Shown here: positions 51,650 through 60,535 of the stretch, in pieces
Layout: each line of letters starts with the position of its first letter
How positions within the stretch are numbered: position 1 is the stretch's first letter
Assembly (NCBI GenBank): GCA_963579025.1
Contig: CAUZFZ010000009.1
Span: 1-64,000 of the forward strand
Direction: 5' to 3'
Origin: CAUZFZ01 sp963579025
GTDB taxonomy: Bacteria > Planctomycetota > Planctomycetia > Planctomycetales > Planctomycetaceae
DNA length: 64,000 nt
The notes under the pieces: model-generated
What the model was told of the DNA's origin: nothing
Seen by the model: the letters and a program-made list of their open reading frames with translations, nothing else
The model's database searches: none
Translations under genes and position numbers: made by a program

Positions 51650-52951
51650 TCACACGTCGCCGCCCTCTGGTGGGCCCTGAACCTGCCTCTTAACTCGCAG
51701 GGGCAGGCCGTGCAGGCGGATGAAGCCGGCGGCGTCTTCCTGGCGGTAGCTTTCGCCTTCGCCGTCCATGGTTGCCACATCGGCGTCGTACAGGCTCACC
51801 GGTGACCGACGGCCTTCGACGATCACATTACCTTTGTAAAGAGCCACTCGGGTTTCGCCGGTTACGTGCTTCTGCGTTGCGGCAAAGAACGCGCGGTGAG
51901 CTTCGGCAACCGGATCGAACCAGTAGCCGTTGTAGACCAGTCCGGCGAAGTCGGGCATGCGACGTTCTTTCTCGGCGATCACGCTGCCGGTTAGACACAG
52001 TCCTTCCAGGTCGCGGTGCGATTCGAGCAGGACCGTGTGTCCGGGCGCGTGATACTCGCCGCGCGATTTCATGCCGACGTATCGTGTTTCGACCATACCC
52101 AGCGATCCGACTCCGTTGCGGGCGGCAGCAGTGTCCACGTACTCGAACACAGGCAACAGGCCTTCCGCCAGGGTGTCGCCGACATCGCACATTTCGATGT
52201 CGATGCCCTCGGACGTGTCCGGTCGCGATGTGCAACTGCTGACCTTAACCGGGACGCCGGATTCCCAGTGGATGATGAATCGCTCGACTTCATCGGGTGC
52301 CTGAGTCGGATGCACCATGCGTTCGAAGATTTCTGCTGGAGCGGTGACCCACGGATCTTCCAGGACTCCGGCTTCGTACGAGATGTGCAGCAGATTGTCG
52401 TCGGAGGACCACGGCTGTTTGGCGCTGGCTTTGACTTCCAGGCCATGCTTCTGAGCGTACTCGAGCATGGTCTTGCGGCCGGACGAGAACTGGTTGATGA
52501 AGTCCGCGTTCTTCCACGGAGCCAGAATCTGCAGGTCCGCGTCGAGGGCCTGATATCCCAGCTCGAAACGAACCTGATCGTTGCCCTTGCCGGTCGCTCC
52601 GTGGCAAACCGTGCGTGCTCCGGTTTCGTGGGCGATGCGCACCTGGTGCTTGGCGATCAGCGGCCGGGCAATCGACGTGCCCAGCAGATAGCGGCCTTCA
52701 TACACCGTGTTGGCGTGCAGGCAGGGAACGAAATAGTCGCGGAGATATTCTTCGCGGGCGTCGACAGCTTCATAGGTCGACGCGCGGTTACGTTTGGCTC
52801 GCTCGCCAATTTCGGTCAGGTCTTCGACCTGCTGACCGATGTCGAGCAAATAACAGATGACTTCGTAACCCTGCTCGGCCAGCCAGTGCAGAATGACCGT
52901 GGTATCCAGCCCGCCCGAGTAGGCGAGCACGATTTTTCCCTTGTCCGACAT
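51650..52951 (-). CDS. argG: Argininosuccinate synthase
   Basis: A 433-residue ATP-dependent ligase joining citrulline and aspartate. The N-terminal ATP loop is AYSGGLDTT at 10-18. Further motifs are TGKGNDQVRFE and the C-terminal GSLGMVETRYVGMKSRG. ATG at 52951 is preferred to an adjacent GTG, since GAGG lies at proper spacing. It stands alone; argH is not in view. Confidence 0.95.
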   Translation of the reverse strand: MSDKGKIVLAYSGGLDTTVILHWLAEQGYEVICYLLDIGQQVEDLTEIGERAKRNRASTYEAVDAREEYLRDYFVPCLHANTVYEGRYLLGTSIARPLIAKHQVRIAHETGARTVCHGATGKGNDQVRFELGYQALDADLQILAPWKNADFINQFSSGRKTMLEYAQKHGLEVKASAKQPWSSDDNLLHISYEAGVLEDPWVTAPAEIFERMVHPTQAPDEVERFIIHWESGVPVKVSSCTSRPDTSEGIDIEMCDVGDTLAEGLLPVFEYVDTAAARNGVGSLGMVETRYVGMKSRGEYHAPGHTVLLESHRDLEGLCLTGSVIAEKERRMPDFAGLVYNGYWFDPVAEAHRAFFAATQKHVTGETRVALYKGNVIVEGRRSPVSLYDADVATMDGEGESYRQEDAAGFIRLHGLPLRVKRQVQGPPEGGDV

Positions 52952-53079
52952 CACGCAACCTCAAAGTGAAACGACAGTGAAGGGGGTACCCGACGGAACT
53001 GATGACGCGCGAGCGTCGGCTCGGGTTCGATGAGGGCGGATCGTCCCGGTTCTGCCGTGAAAGTCCAGCGAACTGAAGG

Positions 53080-54069
53080 TCACGGATCGCCCAACAACCC
53101 ACCGTGGAAATTCGTGATGTTGTCGCGTTCCGGAGCACGGTCGCCGGTCAACAGGTCGTCAGCCTCTTCGGCCTGATAGTGACCACCGACTCCGTACAGA
53201 TTGTCGACGCCGGCACAGATGATCTGGAATGAGTCCGGGTTGTGAGCCTGCTTGCCATCGACGTCGGTCGTGTAGCACGAACGGAGATTGCGCTTGTCGA
53301 ATTTCGGATAGACGATTACGTCCCGCTTTAGATATCCCGTCCCTCCGTAGCTGCTGAGGTAGACATATGGCGCGTCGTGTTGCGGGCGAGTTGGCAGGAG
53401 TTCAGCGAACTCGTCGTTGTCGACGTCGACCAGGTTCTCGGCGTTGAAGCCGGCGTAGAATGGGCCATCCCGGGAAGAGACTGTTGCAGATTCGACTTTG
53501 AACGGGTCGGAAGGGTCTTTCGAAAACCCGATACGTGGTCCGGGGATGTTGGGGGTATCAGCGCTTGTCTGTCTGTGATCCGCGTTTCCGCCCAGAAAGA
53601 ACACCAGACACTCTGCACCGGTCAGTTCGATTCTGTCCTCAGTGTCGCCATCTTGATTCAGGTCACGCGCCAGCGCGAAGCTGAATCGCGGCCACATTCG
53701 TTTGATGAGTCCCCGGCTTCGCGCATCCTCCGTCCATCCATCCGGCTGTTCATAGAGGAAAATTCGACTCGGAGGATAGACGCCGAATTGCGTCTTAAAC
53801 GCGGTAAGTCCGGCGGTCAGTTTGTTGATGTCCGCCTGAAGATCCCGAAGATCCCGTTGCCCAGTTCGTTTCGGTGAAGGAAGGAATGGAGCAATGAGGA
53901 AGCACAAGAGTGCGACGGCGGCAAGGCCGGTGATGCAATTCCCGATCGTCGAGGACTCACGTGCTTTTTGCAATCGGTCCAGAATCAGTAATCCGGCTGC
54001 GACGTCCAGCAACACAATGATAACCCAGAGCAGTGGTGGGAAAGTGTCGATTGATACTGAAATCGTCAT
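53080..54069 (-). CDS. Membrane-anchored GspG-like protein
   Basis: A 329-residue protein. Two hydrophobic segments (about residues 12-32 and 43-62) are followed by the extracellular part. LTAFKTQFGVYPPS resembles the start of the GspG/type II pseudopilin globular domain, and blocks FARDLNQDGDT-like ALARDLNQDGD and PYVYLSSYGG recur in planctomycete GspG-like proteins. The canonical prepilin cleavage motif is missing, so it is not a standard pseudopilin. Role unknown. Confidence 0.6.
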   Translation of the reverse strand: MTISVSIDTFPPLLWVIIVLLDVAAGLLILDRLQKARESSTIGNCITGLAAVALLCFLIAPFLPSPKRTGQRDLRDLQADINKLTAGLTAFKTQFGVYPPSRIFLYEQPDGWTEDARSRGLIKRMWPRFSFALARDLNQDGDTEDRIELTGAECLVFFLGGNADHRQTSADTPNIPGPRIGFSKDPSDPFKVESATVSSRDGPFYAGFNAENLVDVDNDEFAELLPTRPQHDAPYVYLSSYGGTGYLKRDVIVYPKFDKRNLRSCYTTDVDGKQAHNPDSFQIICAGVDNLYGVGGHYQAEEADDLLTGDRAPERDNITNFHGGLLGDP

Positions 54070-54491
54070 AGGTATGGCTCTTCACAGTTGGGTCGTCGTC
54101 ATGAACCAGGGCGTCCGCATCTCTCGATCGACCGCGTGTTTACAGTGTCGGTTGCCAGCGATACAGTCGAAATGGTTGCCATCTTACGGTTGTGTAACGC
54201 CATCAGCGTTCAATTGAGCAATCGGAGACAACCAAGGGTGCGCCGCTTTACGTCGACCCCAGTCTGTAGGGTAAAACGCTTTCGGTGAAAAGCGAGAGAC
54301 AGATGAGGACTTACCCACCGCCACACCGGGCTCTGTTTCAAAACTGCTCAAAGGCCATCGTACGAGTTTTGAAACGGAACCACGCCTGGTGCGTCGTCAA
54401 CCGCTAAAAAGGGGGGTAAGCATCCAACTTGCCGTCTGATTCACTCGCCTGATCGCAAGCTGGAAGCTTACGCCACTGAAAGTGTCCCTCT
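54070..54491. other. Divergent gap with an 11-bp inverted repeat
   Basis: A 422-base gap between the GspG-like gene and the Gfo/Idh-like chimera. Perfect arms GTTTCAAAACT (54335-54345) and AGTTTTGAAAC (54365-54375) lie near its centre with a 19-base loop. It may be an operator or a dispersed repeat. The rest holds nothing I can name. Confidence 0.45.
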
Positions 54492-56021
54492 ATGAAGTTC
54501 GCACTGCTTGGCTGGCATCCTGGAGCGCTCGCGTTGATTCGCGCGGTCTCGCAAAGCCCCGGTGATTCGCTCGTGGCCGTGGCTGAGGTTGCTGACGAAG
54601 ACCTGACTGCGTTGCTCGGACTGACTCCAGGAGTGCGCGCGGTCGGCAACTGGGAAGGTCTGCTGACGGAGACTGTTGATGTTGTCATTGTCTGCGGTCA
54701 TTCGGACGGCGTGCTGGCGGGGGCGCGACAGCTTGCCGCGGATCGCACGCCGATTGTGCTCGTGCCGGAAGCGGCTCAGGGATCGGCGTTTGTTTATGAG
54801 CTGACACTGACTCGCGATGACAACGGTGTTCCGCTGATTGCCGCTCCGTTGTTGCGGTTTCATCCGCTTATCGGACAGTTGACCGAGTTGATTGCCGATG
54901 GACAGCTTGGGCAGCTTCAGTTGTTGCGGATCGAACGGCGAGGGCCTGGAAAGTCGGGCAGAGCAACGCTGTCGACCCAGCAGATCGATGCGGCGCTGCT
55001 GGAAGATGTGTCTTTACTGCGGCATCTGGGTGGTGAGTACAGTCGCATTACCGCCGTTCACTCGGGAGCGCCCGGGAGTAACTCGAATTCGAGCGTCGCG
55101 GATGCAGGTGTCCTGCTGGCGAACGTCGCACTCAGCGGTGCCGATCTGGCCGAAGCCACCTGGTCGCTGGGTCCCGGCGACTTGCAGTGGGACCTGGCAG
55201 TCACAGGCTCCCAGGCGACAGCTCAGTTGCATCTTGACCTGGCCACGCTGTCCGGTCGGCTGCAGATTGAATCGGACGCTGATCCGCGCGTGATTGAAGG
55301 TGCTGATGCAATTCGAGCCACGGGGCTGGCTCAGTTGGGCCGCTGCGTAAATCCTCTCGGGCCGATCGTCGATGAATGGGCGGAACTGACGCGCAGCTTT
55401 GAGACTGTCGAGGCGACTCATGGCTCACTGCGTCGTCGCCGGACTGTCGACCTGCACTTTGAAACGACGTCCGAGCGATCAATCTTCAAGTCGCAGATGA
55501 CAGCCGGCGGGTGCGGACTGTTGATGCTGACTTTGTTTGGCCTGTTCGCGTTTCTGCTGCTCGGTGCTGTCGTGGATTCGCGTTCGATGTCGCAGCGGAG
55601 TGCGGAGGCGACTGGACGAATTGTCCATGAAAACGAATTCGTTTCCGGGACGGGACAGTTGAATCCGTCCGGGCAGAAACACCTGGCGGAGCTGTCGCGG
55701 AAGATGGCCCGAGGCCCGGCGCCCGTATTCGTCATGCCGACGGGCAGTGAATCGGACGCTGAACTGCGAAAGTCCGTGGATGAATCCCGACTGGCCACTG
55801 TGATCGCGCGGTTTGTTCAAGGCGGCAGTCCGGAGAGCGGCCTGTTTGTGGAACTTGCGCACGTGCCGCATCCGCTGGTCCAGACGTTGCTTTCCGTTCT
55901 GCGGATTGTCTGGATCGCCCCGCTGGTTCTGTTCCTGCTTCTGCAATTGCTGATCTTTGCGACGCGACCGTCCGGCTCGGCAAATCAGTCCGAGCCTGAC
56001 CAGGCTGCTCGCAACGATTAA
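54492..56021 (+). CDS. Gfo/Idh/MocA-like membrane protein with OmpA-like extracytoplasmic domain
   Basis: A 509-residue chimera. Residues 1-330 follow the Gfo/Idh/MocA layout but lack the usual glycine-rich NAD motif (ALLGWHPGAL instead of GxGxxG) and the EKP dyad (VPEAAQG). The domain is therefore probably a non-catalytic relic. Transmembrane segments lie at about 338-360 and 468-490. Between them is a roughly 90-residue domain with FVSGTGQLNPSGQKHLAELS, which resembles the start of an OmpA/Pal-type peptidoglycan-binding domain. I know of no standard family with this order. Coding character is sound and a ribosome site is weak. Confidence 0.55.
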   Translation: MKFALLGWHPGALALIRAVSQSPGDSLVAVAEVADEDLTALLGLTPGVRAVGNWEGLLTETVDVVIVCGHSDGVLAGARQLAADRTPIVLVPEAAQGSAFVYELTLTRDDNGVPLIAAPLLRFHPLIGQLTELIADGQLGQLQLLRIERRGPGKSGRATLSTQQIDAALLEDVSLLRHLGGEYSRITAVHSGAPGSNSNSSVADAGVLLANVALSGADLAEATWSLGPGDLQWDLAVTGSQATAQLHLDLATLSGRLQIESDADPRVIEGADAIRATGLAQLGRCVNPLGPIVDEWAELTRSFETVEATHGSLRRRRTVDLHFETTSERSIFKSQMTAGGCGLLMLTLFGLFAFLLLGAVVDSRSMSQRSAEATGRIVHENEFVSGTGQLNPSGQKHLAELSRKMARGPAPVFVMPTGSESDAELRKSVDESRLATVIARFVQGGSPESGLFVELAHVPHPLVQTLLSVLRIVWIAPLVLFLLLQLLIFATRPSGSANQSEPDQAARND

Positions 56022-56144
56022 GACGAACGCAGCAGTTATCCGGACCTGGTCCGTGACGCGATTTCGTCAGTTGCGTTTGACCGGACGCGAGGTCGACCTA
56101 GGTTTCCTGCGTTGAATTGCGATTCCACGCGAAGGAACCTCGAC

Positions 56145-58280
56145 ATGGCTACAGGAGATGACACTGCCAGGCAGAGAGGAGCGTCCGTTCCGTCTCAGGC
56201 ACCGCACCCGATGAACTCATCGCGTCTGGTTCTGGAGCTGTTGGCTCTGGGTCAACCGGGCGACGACAAGGATGCATGGGGCACGGTGATTCATCGCTCG
56301 GCAATGCGCAGCCTGATGCTCGCGCTGCAATACCGCGAACCGGCCATCGTCCAGCACTCGCGACGTGTTGCGTCGCTGTCCGTGTCCGTCGGTCAGTCAC
56401 TGGGGTGGGAAACGCACGATCTTCACGCGCTGGAAGCTGCGTCTTTGCTCCATGATGTGGGCAAGGTTGGTATTCCTGACATCATTCTGCAGAAGCCAGG
56501 TCCGCTGTCTCCGGATGAGTCTGAGTTGATGGGGCTGACGTACCAGATTGCCAGCGATGTTCTGCAGGCCTGCCGTGCCAGCAACGACGTCGTGCAGATC
56601 GCTACGCAGGCTCAGTTTCACTTCAATGGTGCCGGTCAGAACTATTCAGTGATCGGTAGCGACGTCCACCAGGGAGCCCGAATTCTGGCGGTCACCGATG
56701 CGTACGACTCGCTCACAACACAACAGAATTACCGTGAGGCGTTCTCGCATGAGAAAGCCATGGACGTGCTGTACCGAGCCTCAGGTTCGCAGTTTGACGG
56801 CAACGTGATTTCTGCTCTTTCCCGCTGGTTCGAACACCACGGCGAGCCACAACGGGCTGACGAGACGGCATCACAATATCAGCTCACGCCGGACGAGGTT
56901 CTCGAAGCGGGCTCGCTGAGTCATGTGTTTTCGTACCTGTACCTCGTTGAGAGCATGTACCACGGCTTCTATGTCGCGGGAGCGGAAGAAGGCACGCTGG
57001 TCTGGAACTCCGGGTGTGAAGAACTGACGGGCGTCTCCTGGCTGGAAGCTCGCCGACATCCGAATGCCTTCAGTCTGATCCAGTATCGCGATCGCTTTGG
57101 CGAACCTCTGCCGGATCATCAGAACCCGGTGCTGCTGGCCGCCGAATCCGGCCGTGCTCAAACGACGGAGCTGCAGCTTCACCGGGCCGACGGAGAATGG
57201 CTGCCGGTTGAAGTGCAGACAATGCCATTGATCGACCAGTCAGGCCAGTTGAAAGGTTATGCCGAGATCTTTCGCGACATGTCCGGTCGGCGGGAGGAAG
57301 GCGGCTACCGTGATCTGAGACTGATGGCCAGTCGGGACGCACTGACTCACGTGGCCAACCGAGGGGAACTCCGTAAGCAGATGGATCGGCAGATTGCCGA
57401 GTATAAATCTCGAAATTGCGAAAACCCTTTCTGCATCATCTTTCTGGACGTCGACCACTTCAAACGCGCCAACGACACGTACGGTCATGCGGCCGGAGAC
57501 GAAGTCCTGATCAGCGTCTCACGCCTGCTGCAGCACGAAACGTATTCCGGTGAACTCGTCGCTCGATACGGCGGCGAAGAGTTCGTCATTGTGTGTCCCG
57601 AAACAACTCTGTCCGATGGATTTCAGAAGGCCGAGCGATTGCGTGTGGCTCTGGAAGAGGCACAGGTCATCAAGACCGACGAGTTTCGAATCACAGCATC
57701 GTTCGGTGTTGCAGAACTTGAACCCGAAGATACCGCCGAGACAGTCGTGCAGCGCGCGGACAAAGCGCTGTATATGTCGAAGCATGAGGGACGCAATCGA
57801 ACAAGCCGACTGACTTCCGAAGAACTGCGTCGCAACGACGCCGCGATGGTAAAACCACCGGTGTCGACCGGCGGAGAACTTATCTACAAAGCGCGTCTGA
57901 AAGTGTGCGTCGCGGCGGACATGATCATTTACAAGTTGCGTGCCTTCGTCGATGGCCACAAAGCGAAGCTGGGAGAGGTCACTCAGGACCAGGTTGTCAT
58001 CAATGTTGGCCAACGTGGCCTGGTTCCGATGTGGGGCAGTACTCCCGACAAGCAGCCGGTGAAAATCACGCTCGTCTTCGGCGACAGCCACGCGACGATC
58101 CAGCGTGGTGCGAACAGGCTGGTCGAGATCAGCGTCAGCATCGAGCCACGCGGCTGGGCACGAGACGCCGAAGTCTTTCAAAAGCGTTCGCGCGTCATCA
58201 TCAAGGAACTGCGGGAGTACCTGGCGGCGGACTTCGCGGACTACGAAGACGTGACCGGCGAGAACAATCCGTCCTCGTAA
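56145..58280 (+). CDS. HD-domain/PAS/GGDEF signalling protein
   Basis: A 711-residue protein from the ATG with AAGGA at good spacing. An HD-GYP-like domain occupies about 60-230, with LLHDVGKVGIPD (His103-Asp104), but the GYP part is changed to FNGAGQNY, so c-di-GMP hydrolysis is doubtful. A PAS domain spans about 265-390. A GGDEF domain with GGEEF at 476-480 follows and should make c-di-GMP; the RxxD inhibitory site is absent. The last 140 residues form an extra domain, beta-rich, with no family I can name. It likely joins synthesis and sensing of c-di-GMP. Confidence 0.85.
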   Translation: MATGDDTARQRGASVPSQAPHPMNSSRLVLELLALGQPGDDKDAWGTVIHRSAMRSLMLALQYREPAIVQHSRRVASLSVSVGQSLGWETHDLHALEAASLLHDVGKVGIPDIILQKPGPLSPDESELMGLTYQIASDVLQACRASNDVVQIATQAQFHFNGAGQNYSVIGSDVHQGARILAVTDAYDSLTTQQNYREAFSHEKAMDVLYRASGSQFDGNVISALSRWFEHHGEPQRADETASQYQLTPDEVLEAGSLSHVFSYLYLVESMYHGFYVAGAEEGTLVWNSGCEELTGVSWLEARRHPNAFSLIQYRDRFGEPLPDHQNPVLLAAESGRAQTTELQLHRADGEWLPVEVQTMPLIDQSGQLKGYAEIFRDMSGRREEGGYRDLRLMASRDALTHVANRGELRKQMDRQIAEYKSRNCENPFCIIFLDVDHFKRANDTYGHAAGDEVLISVSRLLQHETYSGELVARYGGEEFVIVCPETTLSDGFQKAERLRVALEEAQVIKTDEFRITASFGVAELEPEDTAETVVQRADKALYMSKHEGRNRTSRLTSEELRRNDAAMVKPPVSTGGELIYKARLKVCVAADMIIYKLRAFVDGHKAKLGEVTQDQVVINVGQRGLVPMWGSTPDKQPVKITLVFGDSHATIQRGANRLVEISVSIEPRGWARDAEVFQKRSRVIIKELREYLAADFADYEDVTGENNPSS

Positions 58281-58295
58281 TTTGCAGCAGTTCGA

Positions 58296-58600
58296 TTTGA
58301 TTGAGGATTGGTGATCTGCGAAGTGTCAGGGCTGGTCATCATCGGGTGTGCTCACAGGCGACAGCGCAATGGCACTCATTTTGTGAGCCGCAGGCGCTAG
58401 CCGCGGGCCTTGGTTCTAGCGGGGATTTCCCGCCAAGGCCCGACGCTAGCGCGTTCGGCTCATAGGCGAAACCCGCAAAGTGAGTGCCATTGGGCATCGG
58501 CGGCCTGTACTTCGAAAATCAACACTCATCAATCGCCAATCATCAATCGATTCTGCGATCGGTGCGGCGGCAACGTGTTGGTTCATCCCAACCCCGATGA
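58296..58600. repeat. Dispersed inverted-repeat element, copy B, with nested palindrome
   Basis: Outer parts resemble copy A at 4793-4935 (GTGTCAGGG, GAAAATCAACACTCATCAAT, CAACGTGTTGGT). A separate nested palindrome is inserted at 58368-58491: AATGGCACTCA and TGAGTGCCATT enclose GAGCCG/CGGCTC, GGCGCTAGC/GCTAGCGC and CGGGCCTTGG/CCAAGGCCCG. It lies between the HD/GGDEF gene and the convergent SH3-like gene. No coding sequence. Confidence 0.65.
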
Positions 58601-58602
58601 GC

Positions 58603-60096
58603 CTATCGTGTTCGCAGGGTGACCGGTGTCAGTTGATGCACGGCGAGCAGGTCAGCGTTCAGTTCCGAACGAAAGCTGCGTGGGCCGCGAATCCCTACGG
58701 CATGGCCAATAAACCGGTCGAGCTGGATGCCCGGCACGGCAGTCAGATACGTCAGCACTCGACCGTCCGGTGCGAGGAGTACGTGACTGGGCAGACCGGG
58801 ACGCTGGATGGCTGAGCGGTGGACGATTCCGGCGCCGTCAAAGCCAGCGCCTGCGGCTCGTGAACGCGACACCGTTCGCGACTGGACCGGGGCCGGCGTT
58901 GGTGGCGGTGGATTGGGCAACGGTCGTCGCACGACCGTTGTCGTTGGCCGAGCGGTGGAAACCGAAAACTGCGACAGATACGTCTGACGAATCGCGGAGT
59001 CACGCGCCTCGGTGCGACGCATGATCTGCTGGAACGATGCGTACTCGCCAAACAACGCACGGCGGCGTTCCACGGCGGCCAGTCGCTGGCTGATTCTCGA
59101 ATCGATTGTGGGGCTGCCGTCTTCTCCCGACATCGCCCGATAGTCCTGGCTCAGCAGGCGATACGCCTCCTCAATTCCAGGCAGATCCCATTCGCTGATC
59201 GGTCGGCTGACCATCGCGCGGAACTCGTCATCGATCTGCCGCATGACGTGCCACGCTCGATCCAGCAGTTCCTGCTGTTGCGGGGACAAGCCGACATCCG
59301 GAAGTGGTCCAGCCGATCCAAAACCCACGGCTGGAGTCGGAACGCCCTCGGCAGCGATGGAGGGCAGACGCGTCGAGTCTGGCTCGACCTGATCTGCCGG
59401 CTTGAGCGATACGGTTGGACCGAGCTGCGGGAGGGAAACCGGTCCAATCGAGGACGGCTGCTCTTCAGCGACAGGCTGGATGGTATTCGCGCCGGCGCCG
59501 GGCTGGATGTCGGTGAAGTCGGGGGCTCCCAGCGTGACTGCCGCAGCCGGCCGGTCGGCGCGGGCGGAGGACAACAGGTCAGGCTGTTTCTCGAATTCGT
59601 CCGCCGGCACGACGTCGCGCCGACTGATGTATCGGTACTCACCGCGGGGTGGTTCGATGCGGTACATTTCAACGGGGCTTCCGTTGAGGCGGATGGTTGA
59701 TTCGCCCTTGATCCGCACCACTTCGCCGCGGAACAGTCGATGCATGACGTCCGGCTCGCCGCTGTAGACGTTGCTGCCGATGTGGTCGCTGGTCTGTCGG
59801 ATAACCACTCCCAGACCGCCAGGTTTCTTCTCGACGTCTTTGACCGGAATCCAGCTATGGCTGTCTGCGAGCGGCTGGATCAGATACCAGCCGCCGAAGT
59901 CCTCGCGCACGATCGTCACGCGATCGCCATGCTGGAGCTTGAGCGTGGGGTAATAATCGTCCGTGCGAGGTCCGCTGTAGACCTGTGCCTGGCTGCCGAC
60001 AACAGCGGCTTCGAAAGGGAAGCTGCGGTCATTGCCGAAAGCAGATGCACAGAAACACGAAACGAACAGGGCCCCGAATGAGACAGCGTGACGCAT
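58603..60096 (-). CDS. Exported SH3-like domain protein
   Basis: A 497-residue protein. Signal peptide about residues 1-21 (SFGALFVSCFCASAFG). A bacterial SH3-like domain (about 28-90, QVYSGPRTDDYYPTLKLQHG then VREDFGGWYLIQP) and possibly a second one to 160 follow. The rest is low-complexity Pro/Ala-rich with a helical segment near 280-370 (LLDRAWHVMRQIDDEFRAM). The tail contains PSHVLLAPDGRVLTYL. SH3-like domains in exported proteins often bind the cell wall. No enzyme motif is present. Confidence 0.75.
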   Translation of the reverse strand: MRHAVSFGALFVSCFCASAFGNDRSFPFEAAVVGSQAQVYSGPRTDDYYPTLKLQHGDRVTIVREDFGGWYLIQPLADSHSWIPVKDVEKKPGGLGVVIRQTSDHIGSNVYSGEPDVMHRLFRGEVVRIKGESTIRLNGSPVEMYRIEPPRGEYRYISRRDVVPADEFEKQPDLLSSARADRPAAAVTLGAPDFTDIQPGAGANTIQPVAEEQPSSIGPVSLPQLGPTVSLKPADQVEPDSTRLPSIAAEGVPTPAVGFGSAGPLPDVGLSPQQQELLDRAWHVMRQIDDEFRAMVSRPISEWDLPGIEEAYRLLSQDYRAMSGEDGSPTIDSRISQRLAAVERRRALFGEYASFQQIMRRTEARDSAIRQTYLSQFSVSTARPTTTVVRRPLPNPPPPTPAPVQSRTVSRSRAAGAGFDGAGIVHRSAIQRPGLPSHVLLAPDGRVLTYLTAVPGIQLDRFIGHAVGIRGPRSFRSELNADLLAVHQLTPVTLRTR

Positions 60097-60389
60097 CGAT
60101 TCAAGTCCGAGGGATCCACCGCCGTAAAATCCGGCGATGCAGGAGGCGAAAGGTCAGATGAGGTGAGGCCGCGGATGTGGGGAAGAGGAGCGGCTGAATA
60201 CCCGATTTCGTAATTTCGCCTCAAGATCAGTCGGTCAATACCGCTACCCGGGAGACCACGCTGGCGGCATTCCGTACGCGAAAAACATTCGGGACCTCTA
60301 TCGTCGAAATTCCGGCTGCGATACCTTCCCGCATCCTTGGGAGCCGCGCGATTGCTCCCCCGCAGCGACTCGCTCACTTTCATTGCATC
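60097..60389. other. Divergent gap upstream of aspS
   Basis: Between the SH3-like gene and the palindrome preceding aspS. No gene is visible; a short frame continues from here into aspS but it has no coding character and crosses a repeat. Confidence 0.35.
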
Positions 60390-60467
60390 CACGAAAGACA
60401 CGAATTACACGAAAGAAACATCGGCTCAGCTGCGGACGCCGCTTGTTTTCGTGTGGTGTCTTTCGTG
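60390..60467. repeat. ACGAAAGACAC palindromic repeat
   Basis: CACGAAAGACACGAATTACA followed by CGAAAG, and its imperfect inverted copy TTTTCGTGTGGTGTCTTTCG, are separated by about 28 bases. This resembles a well-known bacterial dispersed repeat type. It sits 70 bases upstream of the aspS start. Confidence 0.6.
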
Positions 60468-60535
60468 ATTACCACTTGCCGGTTTCCGCCACGCGTCTCA
60501 GAACGGTGGCACATGTCTATTCAAAGGTATCGATC

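Noticed and set aside
60383..60535. N-terminal extension of aspS
   Set aside because: It begins in a dispersed repeat and is not like any synthetase; GTG 60536 gives the standard N-terminus.
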